64,000 nt of DNA from Planctomycetota bacterium (lineage in GTDB: Bacteria > Planctomycetota > E44-bin39). Of this stretch, positions 17,662-26,104 are shown one piece after another. The stretch covers positions 26,156-90,155 of the forward strand of contig SOJX01000034.1 of assembly GCA_004376375.1 (NCBI GenBank). The letters are read 5' to 3'. The notes beneath the pieces are model-generated. The model was not told where the DNA came from and did not search any database. It worked only from the letters and a program-made list of their open reading frames with translations. The translations under genes and the position numbers were made by a program. Each line of letters starts with the position of its first letter. Position 1 is the stretch's first letter.

Positions 17662-17688
17662 ACGCGCGGCCGTTTTCCGGCCGCGCGT
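17662..17688. terminator. Strong bidirectional terminator
   Basis: A perfect 10-bp GC stem CGCGCGGCCG / CGGCCGCGCG with loop TTTTC. It is flanked by T-rich runs on both strands and so ends both the DUF3343 transcript (+) and the peptidase transcript (-). Confidence 0.85.
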
Positions 17689-17720
17689 AATTTATTACGA
17701 TTTCCCCGCGGGCAGCGAAA

Positions 17721-19175
17721 TCACCTGAGCTGCTTTATATAGGCGTACCACTCCCCCTGTATCTGGCTCATGCTAATTCCCTTGAAGGCTTTCTTGACAA
17801 GCTTCCTTCCGCCCTCTTCTTTCTTGCAGCCGCTCATGAACTTCTGGACGATTTTCTTGTACTTGCCGCCTTCGTGGAACCAGCAGAAGTATACGAAGCT
17901 CCACGCCGCGGCGTAATATATCGCCGGGCGTTCGGCGCTGAGGCTCCATTCGAGCTGGCCCGAATACAGGAGATCCGGCAGCTTGGGGCACATCCCTCTT
18001 CCCAGCGCCTGCTTGATGTTCTGGCAGCGGCTACGGTTCACGACCAGTTTCATCTTCGGCTTGCCGCCTTCTTTGAAATACTGCGACGGACCGAAAAAGC
18101 ACGCGTGGCCCTCATTAAACCATCTCGGCACGTGCTCGGTGACCGTGTTCAGGAACTGGTGAAACCCTTCGTGGTACAGGGTATTGTTGAACCGAGCGGC
18201 ATTACTGGACCTCGGCATGTAAAGCGCACCGGTATAACCGGCGAAAAAACCGCCCGCGTTCGATGGCGCGCCCGTCTTCGACATGAAGCCCTGCCTGCTC
18301 GCGAAAATATGCACGTGGAACTTGTCGCCCGTGTTCTTATGCTTGAAAACCTTGCTGTACATCTTATATGCAATCTCGCACTGCTCGGCGACATCCTTGG
18401 CAAACGACTCGGAGACATCTGTATGAACGATGTAGTTCTTGCTTTCGTGGTTGTGAGGCGCCCACTTCCCGAGCTTCGCCAGGAGAAAAACTATCTTTAT
18501 GCTATCTTTCATCTTCGGGTCGATATCACTCTTGGTGCGAACGTAACCGTCCCAGGCTTTCTTGCACTCGTCCCATTTTTTCGCCCTGAGATAGCAGTTG
18601 AAAAGCCCCATGTGGTACTGATGTTTCTTGTCGAGCTCGCCTTTGGACATTTTCAGCGCGTCTTTGTACGCCTTGAGCGCCTCGTCGTATTTCTCGAGCC
18701 GCATGCAGATATCGGCCAGCTCGAGCGCGGCCTCGTAAAAATTGTCAAGAAGCTTCATCGCCTTCTCGCCCTGGACCTTGCCTTTCCGGACCCAGGACTT
18801 GGCGCCGCTTTCAAAATCCGACTTCCACTGGTACATTATGCAGAGATAGAAAGGCGGAATGTGACACTTCGGAGCAGCCTTCGCGGCTTTCTGGAAAAGC
18901 TTAATCAGCCTTTCGACTTTCTTCTTTCTTTTATCCGATTCCTTCATTCGAACGGTAGGCAGCTTGTACGGCTCATTATGACGGTTCTCGGACCTCTTTT
19001 TCATTTCCTTGTAGGTCTTGATTCCCTCTTCCAGATACTCTTTGGCCTTTTTATCCAGGTCTTCGGGTATCTGAAGGTTGGGGCCGTCTTCATCGTCTTC
19101 GCCCAGAACCGGGGCCGGCATGGGTGCAAGAAGGGCAAGGGAAATTATCAGGAGCCAGAAAAGAAGGCGTTTCAT
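17721..19175 (-). CDS. Secreted DUF1570-like zinc metallopeptidase with TPR region
   Basis: 484 residues with a cleavable signal peptide (about residues 1-25, ending near VLG). Residues 90-220 are helical TPR-like repeats. The C-terminal half is a gluzincin: HEGFH at 335-339 supplies two zinc histidines and the catalytic glutamate, and E355 in WFNEGH is the likely third ligand. DUF1570 proteins have this layout and are typical of planctomycetes and relatives. It is probably periplasmic or surface-exposed. GGGAGG precedes the ATG. An antisense frame of 483 residues is a shadow. Confidence 0.85.
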   Translation of the reverse strand: MKRLLFWLLIISLALLAPMPAPVLGEDDEDGPNLQIPEDLDKKAKEYLEEGIKTYKEMKKRSENRHNEPYKLPTVRMKESDKRKKKVERLIKLFQKAAKAAPKCHIPPFYLCIMYQWKSDFESGAKSWVRKGKVQGEKAMKLLDNFYEAALELADICMRLEKYDEALKAYKDALKMSKGELDKKHQYHMGLFNCYLRAKKWDECKKAWDGYVRTKSDIDPKMKDSIKIVFLLAKLGKWAPHNHESKNYIVHTDVSESFAKDVAEQCEIAYKMYSKVFKHKNTGDKFHVHIFASRQGFMSKTGAPSNAGGFFAGYTGALYMPRSSNAARFNNTLYHEGFHQFLNTVTEHVPRWFNEGHACFFGPSQYFKEGGKPKMKLVVNRSRCQNIKQALGRGMCPKLPDLLYSGQLEWSLSAERPAIYYAAAWSFVYFCWFHEGGKYKKIVQKFMSGCKKEEGGRKLVKKAFKGISMSQIQGEWYAYIKQLR

Positions 19176-19250
19176 AACGATACCTCCCGGGGTAATGTTT
19201 TAGACGCCTGCGTCCCGGTTTTCTTCAATTATGCGGAGCTTCAAGTGCCT

Positions 19251-19278
19251 ATTATACCTGCGTCCGGCCCGCTGTCTA
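19251..19278 (-). promoter_or_regulatory. Promoter of the DUF1570-like peptidase gene
   Basis: On the minus strand TAGACA (19273-19278), 16 bases, then a perfect TATAAT (19251-19256). A small perfect hairpin, CCGGTCT / AGACCGG (19286-19302), lies just upstream. Confidence 0.55.
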
Positions 19279-19344
19279 GTAGAATCCGGTCTTGCAGACC
19301 GGTTTTGCAGAATCGTGACATATAAAATAACAGGCCTTCCGCAC

Positions 19345-19373
19345 TTCCGAAAACACCTCCGCCGTGCTAGAAT
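19345..19373 (+). promoter_or_regulatory. Possible promoter giving a leaderless mRNA
   Basis: TAGAAT (19368-19373) sits only 6 bases before the ATG of the methyltransferase gene, with a weak -35 TTCCGA 17 bases upstream. If used, the transcript would start at about the ATG itself. Confidence 0.35.
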
Positions 19374-19379
19374 GCCGCC

Positions 19380-21065
19380 ATGAAGGAACGCAAGCGAATC
19401 GGCGCTTACGATACGTCGCCAAGGCTCGCGCGGATCATTTGCAGACTTGCCCTCGAAGAATGCCGCGGCCGGGCAATAAACGTCCTGGACCCGGCCGTCG
19501 GCGACGGCGTTTTCCTTGTCGCGCTCGCCGGTCAATGGAAAAAGCACCGGCGGCCTTTGTCCCGCCTGAACCTCACCGGGGTCGACATAAGGCGGAATGC
19601 TCTTCGCCGCACTGCTCGCGAGCTCAAACGCGCGGGAGCCGGGGCAGAGCTTCTGCGTGCCGACTTCCTTGAGCCGGGAACATTCAGAAAACTACATTCG
19701 TCGGCGCCGGACGGGTATGACCTCGTCATCGGCAACCCGCCATACGGTGTCAAGACCGACGCGGGAAGAAAATTCGGATTCAGCAGGGACAGTTATGCCG
19801 CATTCATAGGATATGCGGCCGGACTCATAAAGACGGGCGGCGTTCTCGGCTTCCTCGTTCCCGACACATGGGAAACCATTCCGAGTCACCGCGCGCTCAG
19901 GGAATTCCTCAACAGCCGCTTCTCAGTACGCCTGGTCGCAAACATCAGGTCGTCGCATTTCCGCGCGGCCGTCAACCCGTGCATCCTCATCGCCGTACGC
20001 GGTAAACGGAATAGAAACCGGATTACTGCCGTCGATTTGACCCGCACAGATGCCGATTCGCCGGAATTCGAAAAACTGGCCCGGAAAATTCTTCTTTCAA
20101 ACAGCCGCACCCGGACAGTTTCGAAGGTCAGCGAAAAATCGGCGGTTTACGGTTATCCGCAGAAAGACAGGCCGCGATTCTTCATCGGCAGGCCGTCGCT
20201 TGCGGGTTTTTTTGAACACCGTTCTGAGAGCAAAATTCGCCGAAATAGAAAGCAAATTAAAATCGTTCGGGTGGGAGAAACCGCCGAAGTCAAACACGGC
20301 CTGACCACGGGCGCGAACCGCGAGTTCATCAGGAAATTGCACGGCGCCTACGGAAATTACAGAATCGCCGAGCCGGAACTTGTCGTCAGGCCCGCCGAAA
20401 TCGCAAAGCTGAAACGCGATGAACTCGAAAACGGTTTTCGGCCCGGGCGATTCGGAAAACGCCATCTCCTGCCGTACGACAAGGGCGAGCGCTCGGACAG
20501 TTCGCGCGGCTGGCTGCCGAATTATTTCGTGCCCACGCGGTACTTCATCGACTGGCGGCGAAGCTCGGTCGCGCAAATGAAAAAACTCATCGGCCACCGG
20601 CACGACAACCCGCACTACTACGGGAAAAAGGGAATAACTTTCTCCTTCGCCGGCGTTTACTGTCCGACCTTCCGCCTCAACCACCCCGGCCCGTTCGACC
20701 ACGCAAGCTGCTGCATCTTCCCGCGCGGGGTCTCGCTGCCGCTCCTGCTCGGTTATCTGTGCTCCACGCCGATGCGCTACCTGATGCGCGTCTTCATCAA
20801 CCACACCGTCAACTTCGGCGTCGACGCGGTAAAGGAAGCCTTTATTGCATTAGATAAGAAACGCAACCCGAAGATTCAGAAACTGGTCAGCCGGATAATC
20901 GGAAAACAGAAACGCAACCCTTCCTACCTTTACATGAAATCCGAGCAACCGCAGATCGACCGCCACGTCGCCGACGCCCTCGCCCTCTCCGCATCCGAGC
21001 GCAAAGAAATCCGCACGTGGTTTTCCCGCCGCTACCCGAATCTTGGAAAACCGGCACGGTTCTGA
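19380..21065 (+). CDS. N6-adenine DNA methyltransferase, TaqI/Eco57I-like, orphan
   Basis: 561 residues. The SAM-binding motif I is NVLDPAVGDGVFL (about 34-46), motif IV is VIGNPPYG (about 118-125), and the latter defines gamma-class adenine methyltransferases. The C-terminal half (about 280-540) looks like a target recognition domain, with a conserved HYYGKKGITFSFAGVYCPTFR stretch of a type seen in type IIG and BREX-like enzymes. No PD-(D/E)XK nuclease motif is visible in the protein and no restriction gene is next to it, so it may be a solitary methyltransferase or an antiviral component whose partner was lost. There is no clear ribosome site. Confidence 0.85.
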   Translation: MKERKRIGAYDTSPRLARIICRLALEECRGRAINVLDPAVGDGVFLVALAGQWKKHRRPLSRLNLTGVDIRRNALRRTARELKRAGAGAELLRADFLEPGTFRKLHSSAPDGYDLVIGNPPYGVKTDAGRKFGFSRDSYAAFIGYAAGLIKTGGVLGFLVPDTWETIPSHRALREFLNSRFSVRLVANIRSSHFRAAVNPCILIAVRGKRNRNRITAVDLTRTDADSPEFEKLARKILLSNSRTRTVSKVSEKSAVYGYPQKDRPRFFIGRPSLAGFFEHRSESKIRRNRKQIKIVRVGETAEVKHGLTTGANREFIRKLHGAYGNYRIAEPELVVRPAEIAKLKRDELENGFRPGRFGKRHLLPYDKGERSDSSRGWLPNYFVPTRYFIDWRRSSVAQMKKLIGHRHDNPHYYGKKGITFSFAGVYCPTFRLNHPGPFDHASCCIFPRGVSLPLLLGYLCSTPMRYLMRVFINHTVNFGVDAVKEAFIALDKKRNPKIQKLVSRIIGKQKRNPSYLYMKSEQPQIDRHVADALALSASERKEIRTWFSRRYPNLGKPARF

Positions 21066-21187
21066 AACTTCTTTTCTTTTCTCCGTGTCACCGTGTCTCC
21101 GCGTCGCCGTGTCTGAACATAAGCGATTAAAGTTCCATACTCAATTAAGAATCCGCAATCCGAAACCTGCAATCCGCAATTCTCATA
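21066..21187. repeat. Low-complexity spacer
   Basis: Imperfect tandem words of the type CCGTGTCACCGTGTCTCCG (21081-21115), then AATCCGCAATCCGAAACC (21149-21182). No gene seen. Confidence 0.6.
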
Positions 21188-21216
21188 TTGACTTCCCGAT
21201 ATGAAAATGCCATAAT
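21188..21216 (+). promoter_or_regulatory. Promoter of nifS-nifU
   Basis: TTGACT (21188-21193), 17 bases, CATAAT (21211-21216), about 40 bases before the nifS ATG. Confidence 0.6.
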
Positions 21217-21264
21217 TGCCGAGTTCTACTATCAACTTTCAGACAGCCACCGCCGGGAGGAAAA

Positions 21265-22461
21265 ATGGCGGAACGCACCGTATACCTCGACAACTCTGCG
21301 ACTACGCGCCTCAAAGGCGAAGTCCTCGACGCGATGATGCCTTACTTCAGCGGAAAGTTCGGCAATCCCTCGAGCCTGCATACGGCCGGCCAGGACGCCC
21401 GCAAGGCAATCGAATCTACGCGCGAAAAAGTCGTCGGATTCATCGGCGCATCGTCGAACAGGGAAGTCATCTTCACCTCGGGCGGCACCGAATCCGACAA
21501 CATTGCAATCAAAGCCTCGCTCGAGGCGGGCAGGAAGAAAAACAAGAAGCACATCATTTCCTCGCCAATCGAGCATCACGCGATAATCAAGACGCTCCAG
21601 GCCCTCAAGAAAGCGGGCGGGTGCGAGCTCGATCTCGTACCGGTAAACGAAAAAGGCATCGTAAAGGTGAAGGAACTCGAAAAGCTTATCCGCGAAGATA
21701 CATGCCTTATCACCATAATGCTCGCCAACAACGAAATCGGCACCATCCAGCCGATAAAGGAAATCTGCGAAATCGCGGCGAAGCATAAAATTCCGGTCCA
21801 CACCGACGCGGTGCAGGCGCTCGGCAAGATTCCGATTAATGTCGAAGAACTCGGCATTTCGATGCTTTCCGCTTCGGCACACAAGTTCCACGGACCCAAG
21901 GGGATCGGCCTGCTCTACGTGAAGCTCGGCACCCCGTTCACCAAGCAGCAGACCGGCGGCCACCACGAATGGAACCGCCGCGCGGGTACCGAAAACGTGC
22001 CCGGGATTATCGGCTTTACGAAAGCGCTCGAGCTTTCCGTCATGCACCTCGACGAAAACGCGAAAAAGATGTCTGCCCTCCGCGACCGGCTCGAGAAAGG
22101 TATTCTCGAAAAAGTCCCGGAAACCTACGTCAACGGCGACACTGCGAAAAGGCTGCCGAACCTGTCGAACATCGGCTTCCGCTACGTTGAAGGCGAGGGG
22201 ATAATCCTCTCGCTCGACGCCGAGGGCATCAGCGTCGCAAGCGGTTCCGCGTGCACTTCCGAAACGCTCGACCCGTCGCACGTCCTGACCGCGATGGGTG
22301 TCTCGCCCGAGCACGCCCACGGCAGCATACGCTTCTCGCTTTCGACCGACATCACGGAAAAGGACATCGACTACACGATCTCCAAGGTGACCGCGGCCAT
22401 CGAGAGGCTGCGCGCCATGTCGCCGCTGTACAAACAGGACGCCGGCGGCGGGGGAAAATAA
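21265..22461 (+). CDS. nifS: Cysteine desulfurase, NifS/IscS type
   Basis: A 398-residue PLP enzyme that takes sulfur from cysteine for Fe-S cluster assembly. It has YLDNSATTRL at the N-terminus, TSGGTESDNIA, the PLP lysine in SASAHKFHGPKGIG, and the flexible loop with the catalytic cysteine in ASGSACTSETLDPSHVL, which marks group I desulfurases. Its stop codon shares one base with the ATG of the scaffold gene, so the two are translationally coupled. Use of nifS as a symbol means the family, not nitrogen fixation: no nif genes are nearby. Confidence 0.95.
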   Translation: MAERTVYLDNSATTRLKGEVLDAMMPYFSGKFGNPSSLHTAGQDARKAIESTREKVVGFIGASSNREVIFTSGGTESDNIAIKASLEAGRKKNKKHIISSPIEHHAIIKTLQALKKAGGCELDLVPVNEKGIVKVKELEKLIREDTCLITIMLANNEIGTIQPIKEICEIAAKHKIPVHTDAVQALGKIPINVEELGISMLSASAHKFHGPKGIGLLYVKLGTPFTKQQTGGHHEWNRRAGTENVPGIIGFTKALELSVMHLDENAKKMSALRDRLEKGILEKVPETYVNGDTAKRLPNLSNIGFRYVEGEGIILSLDAEGISVASGSACTSETLDPSHVLTAMGVSPEHAHGSIRFSLSTDITEKDIDYTISKVTAAIERLRAMSPLYKQDAGGGGK

Positions 22462-22925
22462 TGTACAGCGAAAAAGTCAAGGACCATTTTGCGAACCCGC
22501 GGAACGTCGGCGAGGTCGAGAACCCCGACGGCATCGGCAAGGTCGGCAACCCGACCTGCGGCGATATAATGGAAATCACGATAAAGGTAAATGGCAAAAT
22601 CATCGACGACATCAAGTTCCGCACGTTCGGCTGCGGCGCCGCCGTTGCGACAAGCTCGATGACGACGGAGCTCGCCAAGGGCAAGACCCTCTCCGAAGCC
22701 GCGCACATTACGAAGATGGACGTCGCCAACGCACTCGACGGCCTCCCGCCCATAAAGATGCACTGCTCCAACCTCGCCGTCGACGCGCTGAAGGATGCGC
22801 TCAGCAACTACTTCGAGAGCCACCCCGGCACCCGCCCCGACGACATCACCGACGACGACCTCAAAGTAGACACCTCCACGCACGAGCACGGCGACACCGA
22901 AGACGCACCGGCATGCGAGGCGTAG
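22461..22925 (+). CDS. nifU: Fe-S cluster scaffold NifU/IscU N-terminal type
   Basis: The frame is open further upstream, but the real start is the ATG at 22461, which overlaps the nifS stop as TAATG and gives 154 residues. It has the three cluster-ligand cysteines in GNPTCGD, TFGCGAA and MHCSNLA, with KTFG-type spacing as in bacterial NifU-like scaffolds that lack the HscA-binding region of true IscU. The last 30 residues are acidic and rich in D, T and H. It accepts sulfur from the upstream desulfurase and builds [2Fe-2S] or [4Fe-4S] clusters. Confidence 0.95.
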   Translation: MYSEKVKDHFANPRNVGEVENPDGIGKVGNPTCGDIMEITIKVNGKIIDDIKFRTFGCGAAVATSSMTTELAKGKTLSEAAHITKMDVANALDGLPPIKMHCSNLAVDALKDALSNYFESHPGTRPDDITDDDLKVDTSTHEHGDTEDAPACEA

Positions 22926-22948
22926 GATTGGCGAGGGATCGGGGACGT

Positions 22949-22978
22949 GTACCGAATTTTGCGAAGCAAAATTGGTAC
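22949..22978. repeat. Hairpin repeat after nifU
   Basis: Arms GTACCGAATTTTGC and GCAAAATTGGTAC pair perfectly apart from one bulged G, with a GAA loop. No T-run follows, so it is more like a small mobile inverted repeat than a simple terminator. Confidence 0.6.
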
Positions 22979-23116
22979 CTGTACCCGGAAGCCCGAGCGT
23001 ACGGAGTTAAAAGTTATAAGTCGTAAGTTTTAAGTTAAGAACCTTACAGACGATGCCTGAATCTCAGACAAGCCCTTACTGCATTTTCCGCCGGCGTTTG
23101 ACTGAGGAATATTAGA

Positions 23117-24502
23117 ATGAAGAAAAAACTGGTCATTATAATGATTCTAGTAATCGCCGTGCTCATCGTGCTGTTGTGCTTTGGGTATGTCCGGAAAAGA
23201 TCGAACCACATGCTTGCCGCGAAGCTGCGCATGGAGTTCAAACAGTGGGCGGCAGGATATGAAAAAATCCCCGACGAGGAAAACGGCGCTATCCTTATTA
23301 CCGAAGGAGAAGAAGAAATCACCTTCGCAGGGTTAAGCGAAGATAAAGACAACTCAATGATGCCTTACCGACTTTATCACGATGAATACAGCCTCGACTG
23401 CGAAAGCGATTTGAAGCTTATAAAGGAGATACTTGCACTGAATAAAGGCGCGATTGAGAAAATTGAAAAAGGTCTTTCTTATGAGAAATGGCGCTACACA
23501 CCCGACTATTCGGACTTTCAAAAAGCAAAAATCGCATCTCTGACGTCAAGCAACAATGCTGCAAAGCTTTTCATTCTGCGCGCTGAGGTTGCGGAGCATG
23601 AAGGAAGAAGTTCTGACGCGATCAGCGATTATATCAAGGCTATCCGGCTCGGAGTAACGCTTTCGCAGGACCCGGTTCTGATCAACAGAATGATAGAAGT
23701 TTCGGTTGAGAATATGGTTTTTGAGAAGCTTCTCGAGAAAATTGTCGCAAGGGAATTCGATAAAGGAAACCTGTCTCAACTGGTCAAAGCCATGAAACAA
23801 CTTCACCCGATACGAAAGAAGCTCAGTAAAGCTTACGAGTCGGACTATTACCACACGCTTTCAACTATAGCAAGAGATATCGAGGGTAAATTAAAATTCG
23901 AAATCCCGGACGAAATCTTAACAGAATTCCCTCCCGAAGCCAGAGCCAAGCTCAGAGCCCAGATGGAAGCATACTATCCCAAGCACAGCGCATGGATACA
24001 CGACTATAGCAAAGAGTGGGAGATCGCAAAAACCATGCGCGAAGTCATGGTTAAAGCAGACCCCGAAAAAATGCACGATGCGCCTCTTGAAATCAGAGAG
24101 GGCACTCTGGACGAAAAGCTCGGCATTGACAAGGAAGGCCCGTATCACGGCTATCTGATCAGGGCCCTGTCTCACGGGGCGGGAACCGGTGTCCTTAGTA
24201 TGACGGATTGCGAAATCATGTGGCGGGCGACGATGATTACGGCGGCAATCCAGATATTTAAAGCCGACAGCAATAGACTACCCAAAAACCTCAGTGAGCT
24301 TGAAAAAATCCTGCCGAAGAAATACCTTACCGATCCGTTCTCAGGCAAATATTTTGTTTATAAAATCCAGGGAAACGATTTTCTCCTTTACAGCGTCGGA
24401 CGAAACGGCAAAGACGACAACGCCAAAAATTCGAGACCGATATTAGAAAGCCATATCGGATTCACAGACCCGGACATAATATTACATAAACCTGCAAAGT
24501 AA
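23117..24502 (+). CDS. Membrane-anchored protein with pseudopilin-like C-terminal segment
   Basis: 461 residues. An N-terminal membrane anchor (about 4-24) follows MKKK, and the rest should be outside the cytoplasmic membrane. The middle is helical, with a possible TPR pair around 155-185. The C-terminal 70 residues (LPKNLSELEKILPKKYLTDP, then YKIQGNDFLLYSVGRNGKDD) resemble the end of GspG-like pseudopilins that pack the periplasmic domain. I recognise no catalytic site. It is a single gene followed by two hairpins. Confidence 0.65.
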   Translation: MKKKLVIIMILVIAVLIVLLCFGYVRKRSNHMLAAKLRMEFKQWAAGYEKIPDEENGAILITEGEEEITFAGLSEDKDNSMMPYRLYHDEYSLDCESDLKLIKEILALNKGAIEKIEKGLSYEKWRYTPDYSDFQKAKIASLTSSNNAAKLFILRAEVAEHEGRSSDAISDYIKAIRLGVTLSQDPVLINRMIEVSVENMVFEKLLEKIVAREFDKGNLSQLVKAMKQLHPIRKKLSKAYESDYYHTLSTIARDIEGKLKFEIPDEILTEFPPEARAKLRAQMEAYYPKHSAWIHDYSKEWEIAKTMREVMVKADPEKMHDAPLEIREGTLDEKLGIDKEGPYHGYLIRALSHGAGTGVLSMTDCEIMWRATMITAAIQIFKADSNRLPKNLSELEKILPKKYLTDPFSGKYFVYKIQGNDFLLYSVGRNGKDDNAKNSRPILESHIGFTDPDIILHKPAK

Positions 24503-24574
24503 AGTTCCGGACCATGCCTGAACATCAATCCAAACCCGAACTCATCCCCCGCTGGCGGCATCTGATTAAAAAAA

Positions 24575-24623
24575 CCAGGGCTGCGCCCTGGGCTTTCATG
24601 GCAAGCCCCTTCGGGGCTTTTAA
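24575..24623 (+). terminator. Paired hairpins ending the 23117 gene
   Basis: CCAGGGC / GCCCTGG (24575-24591) is followed by AAGCCCC / GGGGCTT (24603-24619) and TTAATT. The second stem with its T-run is the better terminator. Confidence 0.55.
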
Positions 24624-24651
24624 TTGAGCGGCTTCGCCGCGCGATTATACT

Positions 24652-24669
24652 CGCGCCGCAAGCGGCGCG
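24652..24669. repeat. CGCGCCGC palindrome, family copy 1
   Basis: Perfect 8-bp arms CGCGCCGC / GCGGCGCG with loop AA. Related copies occur at 30926-30983, 33889-33904 and 34675-34692, all between genes. Confidence 0.7.
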
Positions 24670-24769
24670 GCTAACAAGACGGACGGGTGTCGGATTGCAG
24701 ATTTCGGATTTGGAGAAATCCGCAATCCGAAATCCCAAATCCGCAATCGAAATGACCCGCCCCTACGAT

Positions 24770-25552
24770 TTATTTGCCGTCTAACACATCGTCCATCGTG
24801 TAGCGGCCGGGTTTTTTGTCGACAATCCACCTCGCGGCGCGGAGCGCGCCGAGCGCGAACGTATCGCGGGAATATGCGCGGTGCGATAGCGTAAGCACAT
24901 CGCCGGTCGACGCGAAATGGACCTTGTGCTCGCCCACCTCCGAACCCATGCGCAGCGAATGAATTCCAATCTCTTTGGGCAGCCTTGCGCCGATTTCTCC
25001 TACCCGCCCGTAGATCAAGTCGTCGTTTGTTCGTTCGGTCGATTCGACAATCGCCTTCGCCAGGCCGAGAGCGGTGCCGCTCGGCGCGTCGCGTTTGGCG
25101 TGGTGATGGGTTTCGGTTATCTCGATTTCGTAGCCGTCTTCCAGCTCTTTTGCAACCTGCCTCACAAGCCTGCGGAGAAGGTTGATGCCGACCGACATGT
25201 TCTCCGCAAGAAGTATGGGTATGGACTGCGCAGCCTTGTTAATCGTGTCGAGCTGGTCGTCCGAAATGCCGGTGACGCCGCAGACGAGAGGCGCCTCGCG
25301 CATGACCGCGAAATTCAGGTGCTTCATCGTCGAGGCGGGCAGGGAAAAATCCACGACCACGCCCGGCTCGGCCGGAAGCTCCTCCGTTATGGGTACGCTG
25401 CCGGCAAGCGCTTCAAGCTCTTTTCCATGCTCGCGGACGTTCTTCGGGTGCTCCACCGCCCCCGCCAGCTCGAGATCATCCGCTTCGTTCACAAGCGCAA
25501 GCAGCCTCCGCCCCATACGGCCGCCCGCGCCGACTACGGTTATACGGACCAT
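24770..25552 (-). CDS. dapB: 4-hydroxy-tetrahydrodipicolinate reductase
   Basis: NAD(P)H-dependent step of the lysine/diaminopimelate pathway. The frame opens earlier, but a GGGAG site precedes the ATG at 25552, giving 260 residues. Visible are the nucleotide loop VGAGGRMGR (6-14), VDFSLPAST, VCGVTG, ENMSVGINLL and the catalytic ETHHHAKRDAPSGTA. The upstream in-frame part would be translated from a palindromic repeat, which supports the shorter start. It is downstream of tsaE on the same strand. Confidence 0.96.
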   Translation of the reverse strand: MVRITVVGAGGRMGRRLLALVNEADDLELAGAVEHPKNVREHGKELEALAGSVPITEELPAEPGVVVDFSLPASTMKHLNFAVMREAPLVCGVTGISDDQLDTINKAAQSIPILLAENMSVGINLLRRLVRQVAKELEDGYEIEITETHHHAKRDAPSGTALGLAKAIVESTERTNDDLIYGRVGEIGARLPKEIGIHSLRMGSEVGEHKVHFASTGDVLTLSHRAYSRDTFALGALRAARWIVDKKPGRYTMDDVLDGK

Positions 25553-25584
25553 TGTTTTTCTCCCGCTATAGTTCACCGCGCGTT

Positions 25585-25614
25585 TGTAGGGGCAAGGCAT
25601 GCCTTGCCCCTACA
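25585..25614. repeat. Intergenic palindrome, family copy 2
   Basis: A perfect 30-base palindrome with half-site TGTAGGGGCAAGGCA. The tsaE stop codon (25610-25612) lies inside it. The core equals the copy at 5204-5227. Confidence 0.85.
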
Positions 25615-26104
25615 CGCGCCTTTTAAGCTCTGACAACATTTTTTTCGAGCCCGGTCCGGTCGCGGTTATGCTGAACCGCCGCCCGGTATCACCCGTAATC
25701 TCGATTGCGACTTCAAGCCTGTCTTTCGGCAGGGCATCAGAAACCCTTTCAGCCCACTCGACCGCAGTCACGGCCGATGCGTCTTCCAGCGCATCACCCG
25801 CCGCGTCCTCGAATTCGGCAGCGCCCGAGAGCCGGTACGCGTCGAAATGCCGAAAAGTTACACGTCCGGAATATTCGGCGGCTATCGTATACGTCGGGCT
25901 GACAACGCCCTCCGTGTCCAAAACGCCGAGCCCTTCCGCGATTCCTTTTGCCAGGCGCGTCTTGCCGCTGCCGAGAACGCCGGTCATTGCGACCCACAGG
26001 CCGGGCGCAGCCGCCTCCCCGATGGTTTTCCCCAGCGCAAGCGTTTCTTCTTCGCTTTCAGTCGTAACGGTCAACGCGTTGCTGCCGGTAGAAGGTTTAT
26101 CCAT
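25610..26104 (-). CDS. tsaE: tRNA t6A biosynthesis ATPase
   Basis: A 164-residue P-loop protein needed with TsaB, TsaC and TsaD to make threonylcarbamoyladenosine at tRNA position 37. It has Walker A GVLGSGKTRLAKG (42-54), SPTYTI, the HFDAYRL strand and VEWAERV, the family signatures. Its start overlaps the end of thiL by 8 bases, so the pair is translationally coupled. Its last codons run into a palindromic repeat. Confidence 0.95.
   Translation of the reverse strand: MDKPSTGSNALTVTTESEEETLALGKTIGEAAAPGLWVAMTGVLGSGKTRLAKGIAEGLGVLDTEGVVSPTYTIAAEYSGRVTFRHFDAYRLSGAAEFEDAAGDALEDASAVTAVEWAERVSDALPKDRLEVAIEITGDTGRRFSITATGPGSKKMLSELKRRV

Noticed and set aside
17874..19325. 483-codon frame on the plus strand opposite the DUF1570-like peptidase
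   Set aside because: It is antisense to a gene with a signal peptide, a zinc site, a promoter and a ribosome site. The frame has no recognisable domain and no start signals.
21232..22320. 362-codon frame antisense to nifS
   Set aside because: A shadow of a clear cysteine desulfurase gene.
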